NCBI RefSeq assembly: GCF_002356295.1
Contig: NZ_AP018042.1
Span: 2,140,361 to 2,204,360, forward strand
Origin: Labilibaculum antarcticum
Lineage (GTDB): Bacteria; Bacteroidota; Bacteroidia; Bacteroidales; Marinifilaceae
Direction of reading: 5' to 3'
Length of the DNA: 64,000 nt
Within the stretch, counting starts at the first letter, position 1; every line of letters starts with the position of its first letter. Below are positions 53,844 through 63,429 of this stretch, in pieces. The position numbers and the translations under genes are program-made. Below the pieces are notes generated by a model that had not been told where the DNA came from, did not search any database, and was given only the letters and a program-made list of their open reading frames with translations.

Positions 53844-54275
53844 ACAAATTGCTTAATTAATACATGATCATGTTACAATCCGATTTTTAAGGTGTCGCTA
53901 AAGGTGGTGGTTGGTGACATCTAAATATAGTTATTTCTTTCAGAAAGGCAAACACAAATTACTAATTCAAACGTGTGTACCTGCCATTTAGACTAAGAAC
54001 TTATGAATCCTCATACTGAAATACTCCAGATATAATAAAGCTTCATTTTCCAATTGAGATCCATAAACTGACAAAATCCTGAAGATATGTTACGATCTAA
54101 AAACAAAAAATCCTCGTAAGTATAAACTTACAAGGATTTTATCGGCAGCCCCAACAGGACCTAAATATCATGATATTACTCTCTAAACATCATACAATTA
54201 CAAAACAAAAAAACACTTTAACATCCCTTTGTTTGTCCCCGTAATTAATGTTAGTTGATTCTCTGCAAGTATCAG
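53844..54275. other. Intergenic region with a hairpin next to a tRNA-like 3' end
   Basis: No gene. The hairpin at 54107-54140 (AAAATCCT...GTAAGT-ATAA-ACTTAC...AGGATTTT) ends transcripts from the minus-strand ligase gene. Directly after it, AGCCCCAACAGGAC at 54148-54161 equals the start of the tRNA-Arg 3' end at 56828-56841. No full tRNA is present here. Confidence 0.6.
54107..54140. terminator. Hairpin terminator downstream of the acyl-CoA ligase gene
   Basis: AAAATCCT and AGGATTTT with the inner stem GTAAGT/ACTTAC and an ATAA loop; one C-A mismatch. It is a diverged member of the repeated terminator family seen at 19028, 20087 and 21273. Confidence 0.75.
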
Positions 54276-55931
54276 TTACGCCTTTTTATTTCTTAACTCT
54301 ACCCTTCTAATTTTACCACTGATGGTTTTTGGAAGAGCCTCAACAAACTCTATGATACGAGGATATTTGTAAGGAGCGGTTACTTTTTTCATGTGATTTT
54401 GAATCTCCTTAATTAACTCCTCGCTTCCAGGTGCGTATTCTTTGCTCAGTACGATTGTAGCCTTCACTACTTGTCCCCGCACATCATCCGGCACACCGGT
54501 AATGGCGCACTCAACCACTGATGGGTGAGTCATCAATGCACTTTCTACCTCGAAGGGTCCAATTCTGTAGCCTGAACTTTTAATTACATCGTCAACACGC
54601 CCAACGAACCAATAGTAACCATCTTCGTCGCACCATGCAATGTCTCCGGTATGGTAAAAACCACCGTAAAGCACTTCCGATGTTTTTTCTGGATCACGAT
54701 AGTATTCAGTAAATAATCCAATGGGCTTTCCGTCTTTGATATCAATCACAATCTCGCCCTGTTCACCAACCTCACAAAAAGTTCCGTCGGATTTATGAAG
54801 CCCAACTTTATACATTGGCGATGGCATTCCCATGGATCCTGGTTTTGGTGTCATCCAAGGATAACTACCAATTTGAACCGTTGTTTCGGTCTGTCCGAAG
54901 GCCTCCATGAGCATGATGCCCGTTAATTCTTTGAAGGTATCGAAAACCTTCGGGCTAAGTGCTTCGCCAGCTGTGGTGCAATATTCCAAAGACGAAAGAT
55001 CATAGGCAGCTATGTCTTCTTTGATCAAAAATCTATAAATCGTTGGCGGCGCACAAAAGGATGTTACTTTGTATTTAGAAATCACGGCCAACAGATCACT
55101 TGGCGTGAATTTTTTATGATCGTAGATAAACACCGAACAACCAGCCATCATTTGTCCGTAGAGTTTTCCCCAGACAGCTTTTCCCCAGCCTGTGTCAGCA
55201 ACAGTAAGGTGCACACCATCTTCTTTTACATTGTGCCAAAACGACGCGGTGATGATATGCCCCAGCGGATAAGCAAAGTTATGAGCCACCATTTTAGGTT
55301 CTCCCGTGGTTCCGGATGTAAAATACAAGAGAGAGGTATCTTCAATTGCGCTTGCCTTTTGGGGTCCGGCAAATAAAGGCGCTTTCGCGATTCCATTTTC
55401 CCAGCTCTTCCAATTTTGGGGCACATCCGATCCAATTGCGATGCAATGCTCCAGCGTTTCACAATCGTTTCTTGCCTCATCAACATGATCGATCACTTGT
55501 TGTTCGTTGACTGCCACAATGGCTTTAATACTTGCCGCTGAGCATCGGTAAACAATATCTTTCTTGGTTAACAAATGAGTAGCAGGAATAGCCACAGCAC
55601 CCAATTTATGCAGTGCAATAATCGCATACCAAAACTCCAGGCGACGCATCAAAATCAACATCACTTTATCTCCATGCCCAATCCCTGTTTGTTGCAAATA
55701 GGAGGCTGCCTCATCGCTTTTTCTTTTTAGCTCCGCATAGGTAACATCTACGTGTATTCCCTCATCATTCGTCCATACAATAGCCACTTTATTAGGTTCC
55801 AACTTCGCATATTCGTCCACAATATCGTAGGCAAAATTAAAATTCTCAGGTTCCTTGATCTTGAAATTTGTCACAAAATCGTCCGTCGAATTAAATTCCG
55901 ACTGAACGAGGTATTTTTTATACAACTGCAT
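54276..55931 (-). CDS. AMP-forming acyl-CoA ligase
   Basis: A 551-residue adenylate-forming enzyme. The phosphate-binding motif is TSLLYFTSGTTGEPKMVAHN near residue 205, followed by LMEAFGQTETT and YHTGDIAWCDEDGYYWFVGR, then DDVIKSSGYRIGPFEVE and the catalytic lysine region PKTISGKIRRVELR near the C-terminus. This matches the medium-chain or acetyl-type acyl-CoA synthetases common in Bacteroidota. It activates a carboxylate with ATP and CoA. It follows the XRE-cupin gene by nine bases on the minus strand, so the two form an operon; the substrate is unknown. Confidence 0.92.
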   Translation of the reverse strand: MQLYKKYLVQSEFNSTDDFVTNFKIKEPENFNFAYDIVDEYAKLEPNKVAIVWTNDEGIHVDVTYAELKRKSDEAASYLQQTGIGHGDKVMLILMRRLEFWYAIIALHKLGAVAIPATHLLTKKDIVYRCSAASIKAIVAVNEQQVIDHVDEARNDCETLEHCIAIGSDVPQNWKSWENGIAKAPLFAGPQKASAIEDTSLLYFTSGTTGEPKMVAHNFAYPLGHIITASFWHNVKEDGVHLTVADTGWGKAVWGKLYGQMMAGCSVFIYDHKKFTPSDLLAVISKYKVTSFCAPPTIYRFLIKEDIAAYDLSSLEYCTTAGEALSPKVFDTFKELTGIMLMEAFGQTETTVQIGSYPWMTPKPGSMGMPSPMYKVGLHKSDGTFCEVGEQGEIVIDIKDGKPIGLFTEYYRDPEKTSEVLYGGFYHTGDIAWCDEDGYYWFVGRVDDVIKSSGYRIGPFEVESALMTHPSVVECAITGVPDDVRGQVVKATIVLSKEYAPGSEELIKEIQNHMKKVTAPYKYPRIIEFVEALPKTISGKIRRVELRNKKA

Positions 55932-55940
55932 TGTTTATTT

Positions 55941-56492
55941 TTATTTAAGAATAACTGCAAGAAACTTGCATCTTATATTATTAACCGCCCTCATATTATG
56001 AGAGAGTTCTGAGTTAAAGTAAATTGTATCCCCTTGATGCAATAGAATCTTTTTATCATTTAAACGAAGCTCCATTTCACCTTCAAGCACTAGAATGAAT
56101 TCTTGCCCAACATGCGCACTAGGCTCCCGCTCTTTCTCACTTGGCTCAACAGTAACCATAAAAGGTTCTGCTTTTCTTCCTACAAAACTAGACCCGAGCG
56201 ACTCGTACTGATAAGCTCCTCGGCTATGAACGCCAACACCCTTACCTTTTCGGGTAATGGAATATTCAAATACGTGAGGCTCCTCTCCGGCAATCAATGC
56301 AGTAAGCTCTATGTTATAATGCTTAGAAATATTATGAAGCACACCTACTGGAATATCAACAGCTCCACTTTCATACTTCAAATAATTATCGACAGTGGTA
56401 TGGCAAACATCTGCAGCTTCATCGAGAGTGAACTCAAGCGCTTCTCTTAAGCCTTGTAAACGCTTCGCTATTTGACGAATTTGTTCGTTCAT
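55941..56492 (-). CDS. XRE-family regulator with C-terminal cupin
   Basis: A 183-residue protein: N-terminal helix-turn-helix (IAKRLQGLREALEFTLDEAA, CHTTVDNYLKYESG) followed by a cupin domain with the metal-site pattern HVGQEFILVLEGEMELRLND and YFNSELSHNMRAV. XRE-cupin regulators usually sense a small carboxylate or amino acid and control the neighbouring catabolic gene. Here the adjoining acyl-CoA ligase is the obvious target. The start overlaps nothing, and the ATG lies beside a long A/T-rich gap. Confidence 0.9.
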   Translation of the reverse strand: MNEQIRQIAKRLQGLREALEFTLDEAADVCHTTVDNYLKYESGAVDIPVGVLHNISKHYNIELTALIAGEEPHVFEYSITRKGKGVGVHSRGAYQYESLGSSFVGRKAEPFMVTVEPSEKEREPSAHVGQEFILVLEGEMELRLNDKKILLHQGDTIYFNSELSHNMRAVNNIRCKFLAVILK

Positions 56493-56826
56493 TTTGTAGT
56501 CTTTGGTTAGTAAGACTACAAGAAAAGAAAAATGATTCCGAAATGCAAGGCTCCCAGTTTTTACTTATGATCAAAATAGAATTTGCAATCCGAAACGACT
56601 CTCATTCTGTTCTCAAAAATATTCTGAGTCACAACATTTGTATACAAAGCATTATTCTTTGCCACTGAGCTAGGACTTTCTTTTTCCCAACTTTTCTTTC
56701 CCCTTTTACAAGTCATAAAAAGTAGTCAAATCACAAAAATTGATTGTTTTGGGGGATACAATGGGGACAAGCACAAATAATAAATCCGTAAAGTGCATCA
56801 AATTAGCATTTTACGGATATTATTAG
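56493..56826. other. Intergenic region with tRNA terminator
   Basis: No gene. The part next to 56493 is A/T-rich and carries the XRE-cupin promoter. Near the tRNA, ATCCGTAAAGTGC at 56784-56796 pairs with GCATTTTACGGAT at 56806-56818 to form a 13-base hairpin that terminates the tRNA transcript. It resembles the dispersed terminators at 19028 and 54107. Confidence 0.6.
56784..56818. terminator. Terminator of tRNA-Arg
   Basis: A 13-base stem (one G-U pair) around a nine-base loop, directly 3' of the tRNA on the minus strand. Stem composition is like the recurring hairpins elsewhere in the window. Confidence 0.8.
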
Positions 56827-56898
56827 TAGCCCCAACAGGACTCGAACCTGTATCTAGTGTTTAGGAAACGCTTGTTCTATCCCTTGAACTATGGGGCT
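56827..56898 (-). tRNA. tRNA-Arg, anticodon CCT
   Basis: A 72-base tRNA. Acceptor arms AGCCCCA and TGGGGCT pair fully; D stem GTTC/GAAC; anticodon loop TTCCTAA gives CCU, which reads AGG; T stem ACAGG/CCTGT with loop TTCGAGT. One C-A mismatch lies in the middle of the anticodon stem (AGCGT with ACACT). CCA is not encoded. It follows recO on the minus strand and is ended by the hairpin at 56784. Confidence 0.88.
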
Positions 56899-56980
56899 AA
56901 AAGACATGCAAAAATATCTAAATCTTGCTAATCAGCAAAACAAATGCAGAAATGATTCAAATAAATAAAAAAAAGAAAGA

Positions 56981-57715
56981 CTATTCCTCTTCCTGAAACA
57001 GTTCGTGAAGCACCGATAAGGATTTTAAATTGGTAAAACCATCAATTTGCAGCGCATAAAAATTCAAAATGGCACGCAAAAGACAATCCCGCTCTTCATT
57101 GCTCATTTTTAAACTGTTGATAAGATCAATTGAAGTATTAAATAAGGAATAAAGCCTTCCGCTTACGCCCTTTTCCAGACAATGTGCATGTGTTCTTTCT
57201 TCGTCTACAAAAAAACCATTGTCCATATCGAAAAAAGCATTTGTATCAGACCAATTGAGTTGTGGGGAAAAACCCAAAAAACGGCCTAGTTTGCTTAAAA
57301 AATACAAATGAAATCGTCCGATGGATTCTTCTGTGAGATCGAGATAGCGGATGCTATTGTACAGAAACACAAATAGTTCCTGGTTTCGCTCTTCCTCGCG
57401 AAGTACTTTTGAACACACTTCTGTTAGAAAAAAAACCATTGTGCTTTTGTACACATCAAAAACTAAGTTGTTTAAATTCTCACAAAGCCGAACCTCTTTT
57501 ATCGACTGAATATTCTTTCCTTCCCGATGATAAACTTCCATTTCAAGAAGAAAAAATGGCCGAAACAAATTACTCTTCATGGCTGACTTCTTGGATCTTC
57601 CTCCTTTCACCATGTACGACTGACGACCAAACTTTTCGGTATACACCTGAACAATCAAGCTGGTGTCACCATACTTAATCTGATTCAAAACGACTCCTTT
57701 GGTCTTGTGGATCAT
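56981..57715 (-). CDS. recO: DNA repair protein RecO
   Basis: A 244-residue protein. The N-terminal OB-fold reads KGVVLNQIKYGDTSLIVQVY with QSYMVKGGRSKKS, and the helical C-terminus contains FLTEVCSKVLREEERNQELF and FHLYFLSKLGRFLGFSPQLN, both typical of Bacteroidota RecO. The four-cysteine zinc motif of some RecO proteins is not obvious. RecO loads RecA onto SSB-coated single-stranded DNA with RecR. It begins ten bases after porZ, and the pair is conserved in order in many Bacteroidota genomes. Confidence 0.9.
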   Translation of the reverse strand: MIHKTKGVVLNQIKYGDTSLIVQVYTEKFGRQSYMVKGGRSKKSAMKSNLFRPFFLLEMEVYHREGKNIQSIKEVRLCENLNNLVFDVYKSTMVFFLTEVCSKVLREEERNQELFVFLYNSIRYLDLTEESIGRFHLYFLSKLGRFLGFSPQLNWSDTNAFFDMDNGFFVDEERTHAHCLEKGVSGRLYSLFNTSIDLINSLKMSNEERDCLLRAILNFYALQIDGFTNLKSLSVLHELFQEEE

Positions 57716-57725
57716 CAGAACTTTA

Positions 57726-60008
57726 TTAATGAATGAATAGTAATTTAATCACCTTCGATTTAGAACCATCAGAATTGGAGCAAAATATCAGGTAAACACC
57801 AGTATGCACTCTCGATCTGTTGAAGTTTTTCCCATCCCAGATAAACTGGCCGCCCTCTGATTTTCCTTCCATCACCAAATTACCACTAATATCAGTGATT
57901 TTCACAGTCGATTTGGCCATTAAACCACTCACAACAACATCACCGTGATAGGTTTCCCGAACGGGATTCGGATACACATAGAGATCATTATAAGATTCTG
58001 TTCCTGCAGTTACCTCTCCTTTATAAGAAACCATTCCTTTATCGGTCACAAAAAACACCTCCCCATTTTCCGGATTTACTGATATTTTCTGAACTGTATT
58101 GGAAGGCAAAGGACTGTTTTCACTTGTAAAATGAGACAATTGCTCATCACCATTCTCAGAAATCAGGAAAACACCTGAATTTGCCGTTCCCAGCCATTTT
58201 TGATTGGCTCCATTCAAAGCAATGGCATTTACAACTTCCGTTCCCAGCAAATACTGAGTGGAACCTTCGATAGTAATTATAGGCTGATAGGCATAAAAGC
58301 TGCCTGTCCTAAAAATATTTCCCGGGTTGGAATAAACCGCAACTCCACTTGATGTTCCGCACCATACATCTCCATTGTCATCTTCAATCAGATCGTAAAT
58401 ATTCGAACTGATTGTTGAATTGTTCTCATCACGAACTAAAAAAGAAGCGACAGCATCATCATCCTGATTGGAAAGGGTCTGATTTTCATTAAATGCAAAA
58501 AGAGCTTGTCCCGGAGCATTTAAAACCCATTTGTCTCCATTTTGAAGGCAGACAATCTTTTGCATATTTACACGGTTTGCAAGGGTTGAATAGCTTAAAG
58601 AAGTCCATTCACCGGCAAGAGAATGAACTTTTACCGGAGCAGAAGAATTCGCATCCAATATCCATAAATTTCCATCCTCATCCGAATCCATGCCACTAAT
58701 TCCTTTCGTACCAAGCGGTGAATTTTCAAAATTCCAATTGGTTGTAAATTCATTCTTTTCAAAAACAAATAGTCCATCTCCCCAACTAGCCGCATAAACA
58801 AGGGATTGATCTCTTTTATTGCCTGTGATCGAAAGCAAATCAAATTGATTCTCGAAAGCTGATGTGTTTTCTTTTGAATAGTTGGTCCATTGCTGATTTT
58901 CAAACAAAAACAATTCCGCATCTTCGCCCATTCCCTCAAAAGCAGCTGTTACACCGCCAGCAACAGCCCATGTTTGATCCGCAACTGAGAATACATTTGA
59001 TATATTTTTACGTAAAGGTCCGTCGGGTTTAATTTGATCGGTACCACTTCCACTAATCTCCCGCAAGGATGTCTGGTAATCAGCAATAAATGTTCTTCCA
59101 GCTACTTCCAAAGCATCACGCATTGCAGAAATTCCTGAAGACTGCAAAACTGAGTCTTCAATTCCTGTTGCAGTAAACAGTTGAGTTTTATCGGTTTGCA
59201 CTACCCACAATTGATTTTCACTGTTTCTAATGGAATAGATTCTTGAAAAATTTCCGGCGAATTTAGCCCAAACGGCATTCCTGTTCCGATACAATTCGCT
59301 TGATGTTTCAGACAAAATCCGGCTTACAATTACATTACCATCAATCAGTTCCAAATGTTCACATTCTCTTTGAAAAACAGGAATGTTTAGCTGATGATCC
59401 CAGTTATTATAATCCGCCAAATTACTTGAAGATAAATCTGCTGAATAAATTCCCTGATTGGTAGCGGCCCAAATTGTAGTTGAGCTTATTTTGATGTCAT
59501 TCACTACCAATTTCTCACCCTCAGCGCCAATAAAATAGGTGTCAGCAACTTCCATTTTATCCAAATTAATGACCACAATTCCAAAATCCGTACCCAAATA
59601 GGCAAACTCACTTGTACAAGTAATGGAATTGATGGACTTGTTCTCGATCAGGGAGAATTTCTTGATGTCCGGAATATTTTGAATTACTCCATCAGATATA
59701 ACATCCAAATTCCCGCTTGCATACCCAATCAAAAGACTGCGTGAAGCCTCTTCCCAGCCAATGGCGGAAATTTCCGATTCCGACAAGCCCTTTGTTTTAC
59801 TGAAAGCAACTATTTCATTATCGTTCAACGAGTAAGAAAACAAGCCTGATTCAGTTAAGCAATACAATTTTTCGCCACCAGCAAGCAAGGCATTTGCCTT
59901 CTGATATGGCAAATGCTCCCTCCATTCACCAATCTTTATCTGACTTTGAGTAGTCAAAGCAAATGTTAGAAGTAAAAAAGTGAAAATGCATCGGATTTGT
60001 AGCTTCAT
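57726..60008 (-). CDS. porZ: PorZ-like type IX secretion protein with beta-propeller
   Basis: A 760-residue protein. Signal peptide MKLQIRCIFTFLLLTFALTT, then the N-terminal motif IGEWREHLPYQKANALLAGG, typical of PorZ, and propeller blades with S-E-I-S-A-I and VNDIKISSTTIWAATNQGIY patterns. The last 85 residues (LYVYPNPVRETYHGDVVVSG to SKVIKLLFIH) match the type-A C-terminal sorting domain. PorZ is an outer-membrane surface part of the type IX system that delivers A-LPS to the sortase. It is co-transcribed with recO, ten bases downstream, and likely with rdgB upstream. Presence of a T9SS is implied, though other parts are outside the window. Confidence 0.9.
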   Translation of the reverse strand: MKLQIRCIFTFLLLTFALTTQSQIKIGEWREHLPYQKANALLAGGEKLYCLTESGLFSYSLNDNEIVAFSKTKGLSESEISAIGWEEASRSLLIGYASGNLDVISDGVIQNIPDIKKFSLIENKSINSITCTSEFAYLGTDFGIVVINLDKMEVADTYFIGAEGEKLVVNDIKISSTTIWAATNQGIYSADLSSSNLADYNNWDHQLNIPVFQRECEHLELIDGNVIVSRILSETSSELYRNRNAVWAKFAGNFSRIYSIRNSENQLWVVQTDKTQLFTATGIEDSVLQSSGISAMRDALEVAGRTFIADYQTSLREISGSGTDQIKPDGPLRKNISNVFSVADQTWAVAGGVTAAFEGMGEDAELFLFENQQWTNYSKENTSAFENQFDLLSITGNKRDQSLVYAASWGDGLFVFEKNEFTTNWNFENSPLGTKGISGMDSDEDGNLWILDANSSAPVKVHSLAGEWTSLSYSTLANRVNMQKIVCLQNGDKWVLNAPGQALFAFNENQTLSNQDDDAVASFLVRDENNSTISSNIYDLIEDDNGDVWCGTSSGVAVYSNPGNIFRTGSFYAYQPIITIEGSTQYLLGTEVVNAIALNGANQKWLGTANSGVFLISENGDEQLSHFTSENSPLPSNTVQKISVNPENGEVFFVTDKGMVSYKGEVTAGTESYNDLYVYPNPVRETYHGDVVVSGLMAKSTVKITDISGNLVMEGKSEGGQFIWDGKNFNRSRVHTGVYLIFCSNSDGSKSKVIKLLFIH

Positions 60009-60063
60009 ACAATACTATATTAGCAGGGAAGTATTCTTGTATTTTTAATTGAAATATCAGACT

Positions 60064-60645
60064 TTATTCTTTAAGGCTTAGCAAATAATTTACCAATTTC
60101 CGAACGGCCAAACCTCTGTGGCTGATCTTGTTTTTTTCAGTCATATCCATTTCTGCAAATGAAATATCATATCCTTTTGGTTCAAAAATTGGATCGTAGC
60201 CAAAACCATCAATCCCACGCTCCTTTTCAAGGATATTTCCTTCAACGATACCTTCAAACTGATTCTCCTTACCATCAATGATTAAAGAGATTACGGTTCG
60301 AAACCTTGATTTTCTGTTTTCAACACCATTTAGATTCTCAAGAACCTTTTTCATATTGGCTTTTGCATCCTTTTCTTCTCCGGCATATCTGGCAGAATAA
60401 ACACCAGGTTCATTATTCAAGGCTTCTATTTCCAATCCAGTATCATCCGCAAAGCAATTGACATTAAATTTATCGAAGATATACTGAGCTTTTTGACTTG
60501 CATTTTCTTCCAGTGTTTCGTAATCTTCCGGAATCTCATCCTCACAATTGATATCTGCCAGACATAACAGTTCAATCTCTTCTCCTAAAAGGTTTTGTAA
60601 CTCCTTTAGTTTATTTCGGTTATTGGTCGCAAAAACAAGCTTCAT
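60064..60645 (-). CDS. rdgB: Non-canonical purine NTP pyrophosphatase (RdgB/HAM1)
   Basis: A 193-residue enzyme with all main motifs: N-terminal [16 protein letters not shown], the metal-binding [20 protein letters not shown] and the substrate loop [20 protein letters not shown], then [15 protein letters not shown]. It hydrolyses ITP, dITP and XTP to monophosphates to clean the nucleotide pool. It is 55 bases upstream of porZ on the minus strand, probably in one transcript. Confidence 0.95.
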   Translation of the reverse strand: MKLVFATNNRNKLKELQNLLGEEIELLCLADINCEDEIPEDYETLEENASQKAQYIFDKFNVNCFADDTGLEIEALNNEPGVYSARYAGEEKDAKANMKKVLENLNGVENRKSRFRTVISLIIDGKENQFEGIVEGNILEKERGIDGFGYDPIFEPKGYDISFAEMDMTEKNKISHRGLAVRKLVNYLLSLKE

Positions 60646-60730
60646 ATTTACTTTTTTATCAATTTATGGATATAAAAAAAACAACGGCCATACAACCGTT
60701 GTTCAAATATATAAATTTCAAATTTATGCT

Positions 60731-61558
60731 TTAATAAAAACTGCCATATTTAGCCAGATCTGTTCGTGGATTCACACACATAACAGGAATATGAGCTGAA
60801 TTGGCAATCACAAATTGCTCATGTGCTCCCAACATGTAATCCTGAAACGAAATATTCTTTGTGGTCATGATTAAGATAATGTCTGCCTCAATCTTTTTAG
60901 CAAAATCAACTGTTTCCATGGCAAAATCATTCCCTCCGTCAGCTGTATCAATTTCATAATCGATGCCTCTGTTTTCCAGATATTTCTTCGCAAAAACAAG
61001 ATTTGCTTTTGTTCTTTGCAGCATCTGACCTTCAGGGATTTTAGGCGTAATAATTCTCATTTTTGCTTTAAAGAATTTGCCCAAAAATTCAGCCCAGCTC
61101 AATTTCTCTTTATTTTCCTTTTTAAAATCAACAGGCAATACTACCGATGAATATTTCTTTTGAACAGGAGGAGCCTGAACTACAACAAAAGGGACACGTG
61201 ATCCGATGATCACCTTCAGCGCCCAGCTGCCAGTCAATTTTTGCATTCCTTTAATTCCATGAGTACCCATAAGCACCAGCATAGAATTCATCTCTTTAGC
61301 AATATCATTAATAGATGTAAAAATACTACCCTCACGAACAATCACCTCGGTGAGAACCCCAGTTTCTTTTTGGACTTTTGCAACAGCTTCAGCCATCTTA
61401 GCTTTTGCCTCATCAAGTTGTGAACCTTTCTTGACAATGTGCAGTAAAATAACATTCGCATCTACATTTTCAGCAAATATCAAAGCATGTTCCAATGCGT
61501 ACTCTGCAACAGTCGAAAAATCCCATGCAACGAGTATTGATCTCTTAGTGTTTTCCAT
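60731..61558 (-). CDS. Universal stress protein, two UspA domains
   Basis: A 275-residue tandem Usp. First domain: RSILVAWDFSTVAEYALEHA to LVLMGTHGIKGMQKLTGSWA; second: KKYSSVVLPVDFKKENKEKL to ADIILIMTTKNISFQDYMLG. The first keeps a G-x2-G-like nucleotide loop; the second is degenerate (no G-2x-G-9x-G), so only one ATP site is likely. The protein is cytosolic. Lies 85 bases upstream of rdgB on the same strand and divergent from the cyclase gene at 61753; the 194-base gap holds both promoters. Confidence 0.9.
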   Translation of the reverse strand: MENTKRSILVAWDFSTVAEYALEHALIFAENVDANVILLHIVKKGSQLDEAKAKMAEAVAKVQKETGVLTEVIVREGSIFTSINDIAKEMNSMLVLMGTHGIKGMQKLTGSWALKVIIGSRVPFVVVQAPPVQKKYSSVVLPVDFKKENKEKLSWAEFLGKFFKAKMRIITPKIPEGQMLQRTKANLVFAKKYLENRGIDYEIDTADGGNDFAMETVDFAKKIEADIILIMTTKNISFQDYMLGAHEQFVIANSAHIPVMCVNPRTDLAKYGSFY

Positions 61559-61752
61559 AGTTTAAAGTAAAAAGAGGATAGTTATTAATAGTATTAACAT
61601 AACCGTGCTACAATTTAGCCATTTTATGCTAGACTAGCAAATTTTAGCTGAGTCGGTTAATATTCTGTATTATTTTAAACTTAAGACTGTTATTAAAAAA
61701 TTCTTGGCTATTTTTATTACCATTATTTAGCTTGAATTTTAACACGTTACTA

Positions 61753-63270
61753 ATGACTCATTACTCTCAGCTATTAATGTTATTATACTCAGCTGATTAC
61801 ACATCAGTATTGCTTATATCCCTAGGAGAAAACGCATTAAGTTTTATTTCTGAGAATATGATTGTATTGGGTATTATGCAATTATTTCTTGTTGCCTTGA
61901 TGTATTTATGGTTTAAATTGAAATTAAAAAGAGAGAAACTAAAAATTGAAAGTGATTTTTACGATAAAAATCAAGAAATCATTCTGCAAAAGGACAAAGC
62001 TGAAAAACTTCTTTCCAATCTTTTACCTCAACAAACAGCCGAAGAATTACAATCTACAGGAAAAGTAAGCTCCAGAAGATTTCGCATGGTCACCGTTTTA
62101 TTTTCTGATATTCATGGATTTACAAAAATTGTGGAACAGATGAATCCTGAAGATTTGATTGATGAGCTGGATAAGTTTTTTATGCATTTCGATTCAATCG
62201 TTGATAAATTCAATATCGAAAAAATTAAAACTGTTGGTGATGCGTACATGTGTGCCGGCGGTATTCCCAACAAAAACAGAACAAACCCAATTGAAGTTAT
62301 TCTTGCTGCTATGGAAATTCAGCAGTACATGAAAAGCATGAAAATAAACTCGAAAGCGGGAAAAAAAGGCATTTGGGGATTGCGAATTGGTGTTCATACA
62401 GGCCCTGTAATTGCTGGTGTTGTAGGCACTAAAAAGGTGAGTTACGATATTTGGGGCGATACTGTAAATACGGCCAGTAGAATGGAGTCATCAGGATCGG
62501 TTAGCGAAATTAATATTTCGGGCATGACCTATATGCTGATTAAAGATTTCTTTATTTGTGAATACAGAGGCAGAATGCCCGTAAAATACAAAGGAAATAT
62601 CGACATGTACTTTGTGCGGGGATTTAAACCCAATATGTCGACCGATTTAAAAGGATTAGTGCCCAATCAACATTTCTTAACGCAGTTCCAAACCCTCCGC
62701 TATGATGATCTGGAAGAAGCCATTCTAACAAAACTCGAGAATGAGTTGCCTAAAAACCTATACTATCACAACCTAAAACACACCATTGATGTAATTACCG
62801 AAGTGGAAATCATCGGTAGAAAGGAAGATATTTCGGATGCTGAAATGCTAATCATAAAAACTGCAGCCTTATTTCATGATAGCGGTTTTATTCTTTCCTA
62901 CAACGAACACGAAGAGTGCAGTGTGAAAATGGCGAAACACATACTCCCCAAATATTTCTATTCGGAACAACAAATCGCTGAAATTTCCAACCTGATCATG
63001 CACACTAAATTTCCACCTAAGCCATTAACAAACCTGGAAAAGATCATTTGCGACGCTGATTTGGATTACCTGGGTCGTACCGACTTTATTCCTGTTTCAG
63101 GTAATTTATACCGAGAACTAAAAGAGCATGGACAAATCAAGAGTATTGATGATTGGAACCGTCTTCAGATAAAATTTATTGAAAATCACCAATATTTTAC
63201 TGAAACTGCTCGTTATATGAGAGATGTAAACAAAATTAAACAGCTTGATAAGCTTCGGGAATTAATTTAA
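61753..63270 (+). CDS. Class III adenylate cyclase fused to an HD domain
   Basis: I use the ATG at 61753 (505 residues); the TTG at 61732 is less likely. A membrane helix at about residues 34-56 (MIVLGIMQLFLVALMYLWF) is followed by a coiled coil with LLSNLLPQQTAEEL, then a class III cyclase domain: metal aspartates in LFSDIHGFTK and KTVGDAYMCAGG, adenine-selecting Lys (IKTVGD) and Asp (SYDIWGDTVN), and NTASRM. The C-terminal 170 residues are an HD-type hydrolase with HTIDVI, LFHDSGF and DADLDYLG. The cyclase should make cAMP; the HD domain could hydrolyse a nucleotide. The combination is uncommon and its logic is unknown. Confidence 0.88.
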   Translation: MTHYSQLLMLLYSADYTSVLLISLGENALSFISENMIVLGIMQLFLVALMYLWFKLKLKREKLKIESDFYDKNQEIILQKDKAEKLLSNLLPQQTAEELQSTGKVSSRRFRMVTVLFSDIHGFTKIVEQMNPEDLIDELDKFFMHFDSIVDKFNIEKIKTVGDAYMCAGGIPNKNRTNPIEVILAAMEIQQYMKSMKINSKAGKKGIWGLRIGVHTGPVIAGVVGTKKVSYDIWGDTVNTASRMESSGSVSEINISGMTYMLIKDFFICEYRGRMPVKYKGNIDMYFVRGFKPNMSTDLKGLVPNQHFLTQFQTLRYDDLEEAILTKLENELPKNLYYHNLKHTIDVITEVEIIGRKEDISDAEMLIIKTAALFHDSGFILSYNEHEECSVKMAKHILPKYFYSEQQIAEISNLIMHTKFPPKPLTNLEKIICDADLDYLGRTDFIPVSGNLYRELKEHGQIKSIDDWNRLQIKFIENHQYFTETARYMRDVNKIKQLDKLRELI

Positions 63271-63429
63271 GTTCCTGATTATATTTTCGCTCATATTGAT
63301 TTAAATTAAAAGCTAAAGTCAAATTCCATTTTCAATTTCATGGTTTTACTCTTGAAATAATGTAAATTTATAAGTGAAGTACTCAACTGGTATTTCATAA
63401 AATAAAACATTTATTAAAAAGGGGGAATA

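Noticed and set aside
54148-54161. A second tRNA gene after the ligase terminator
   Set aside because: Only 14 bases match the tRNA 3' end; no other arms can be found.
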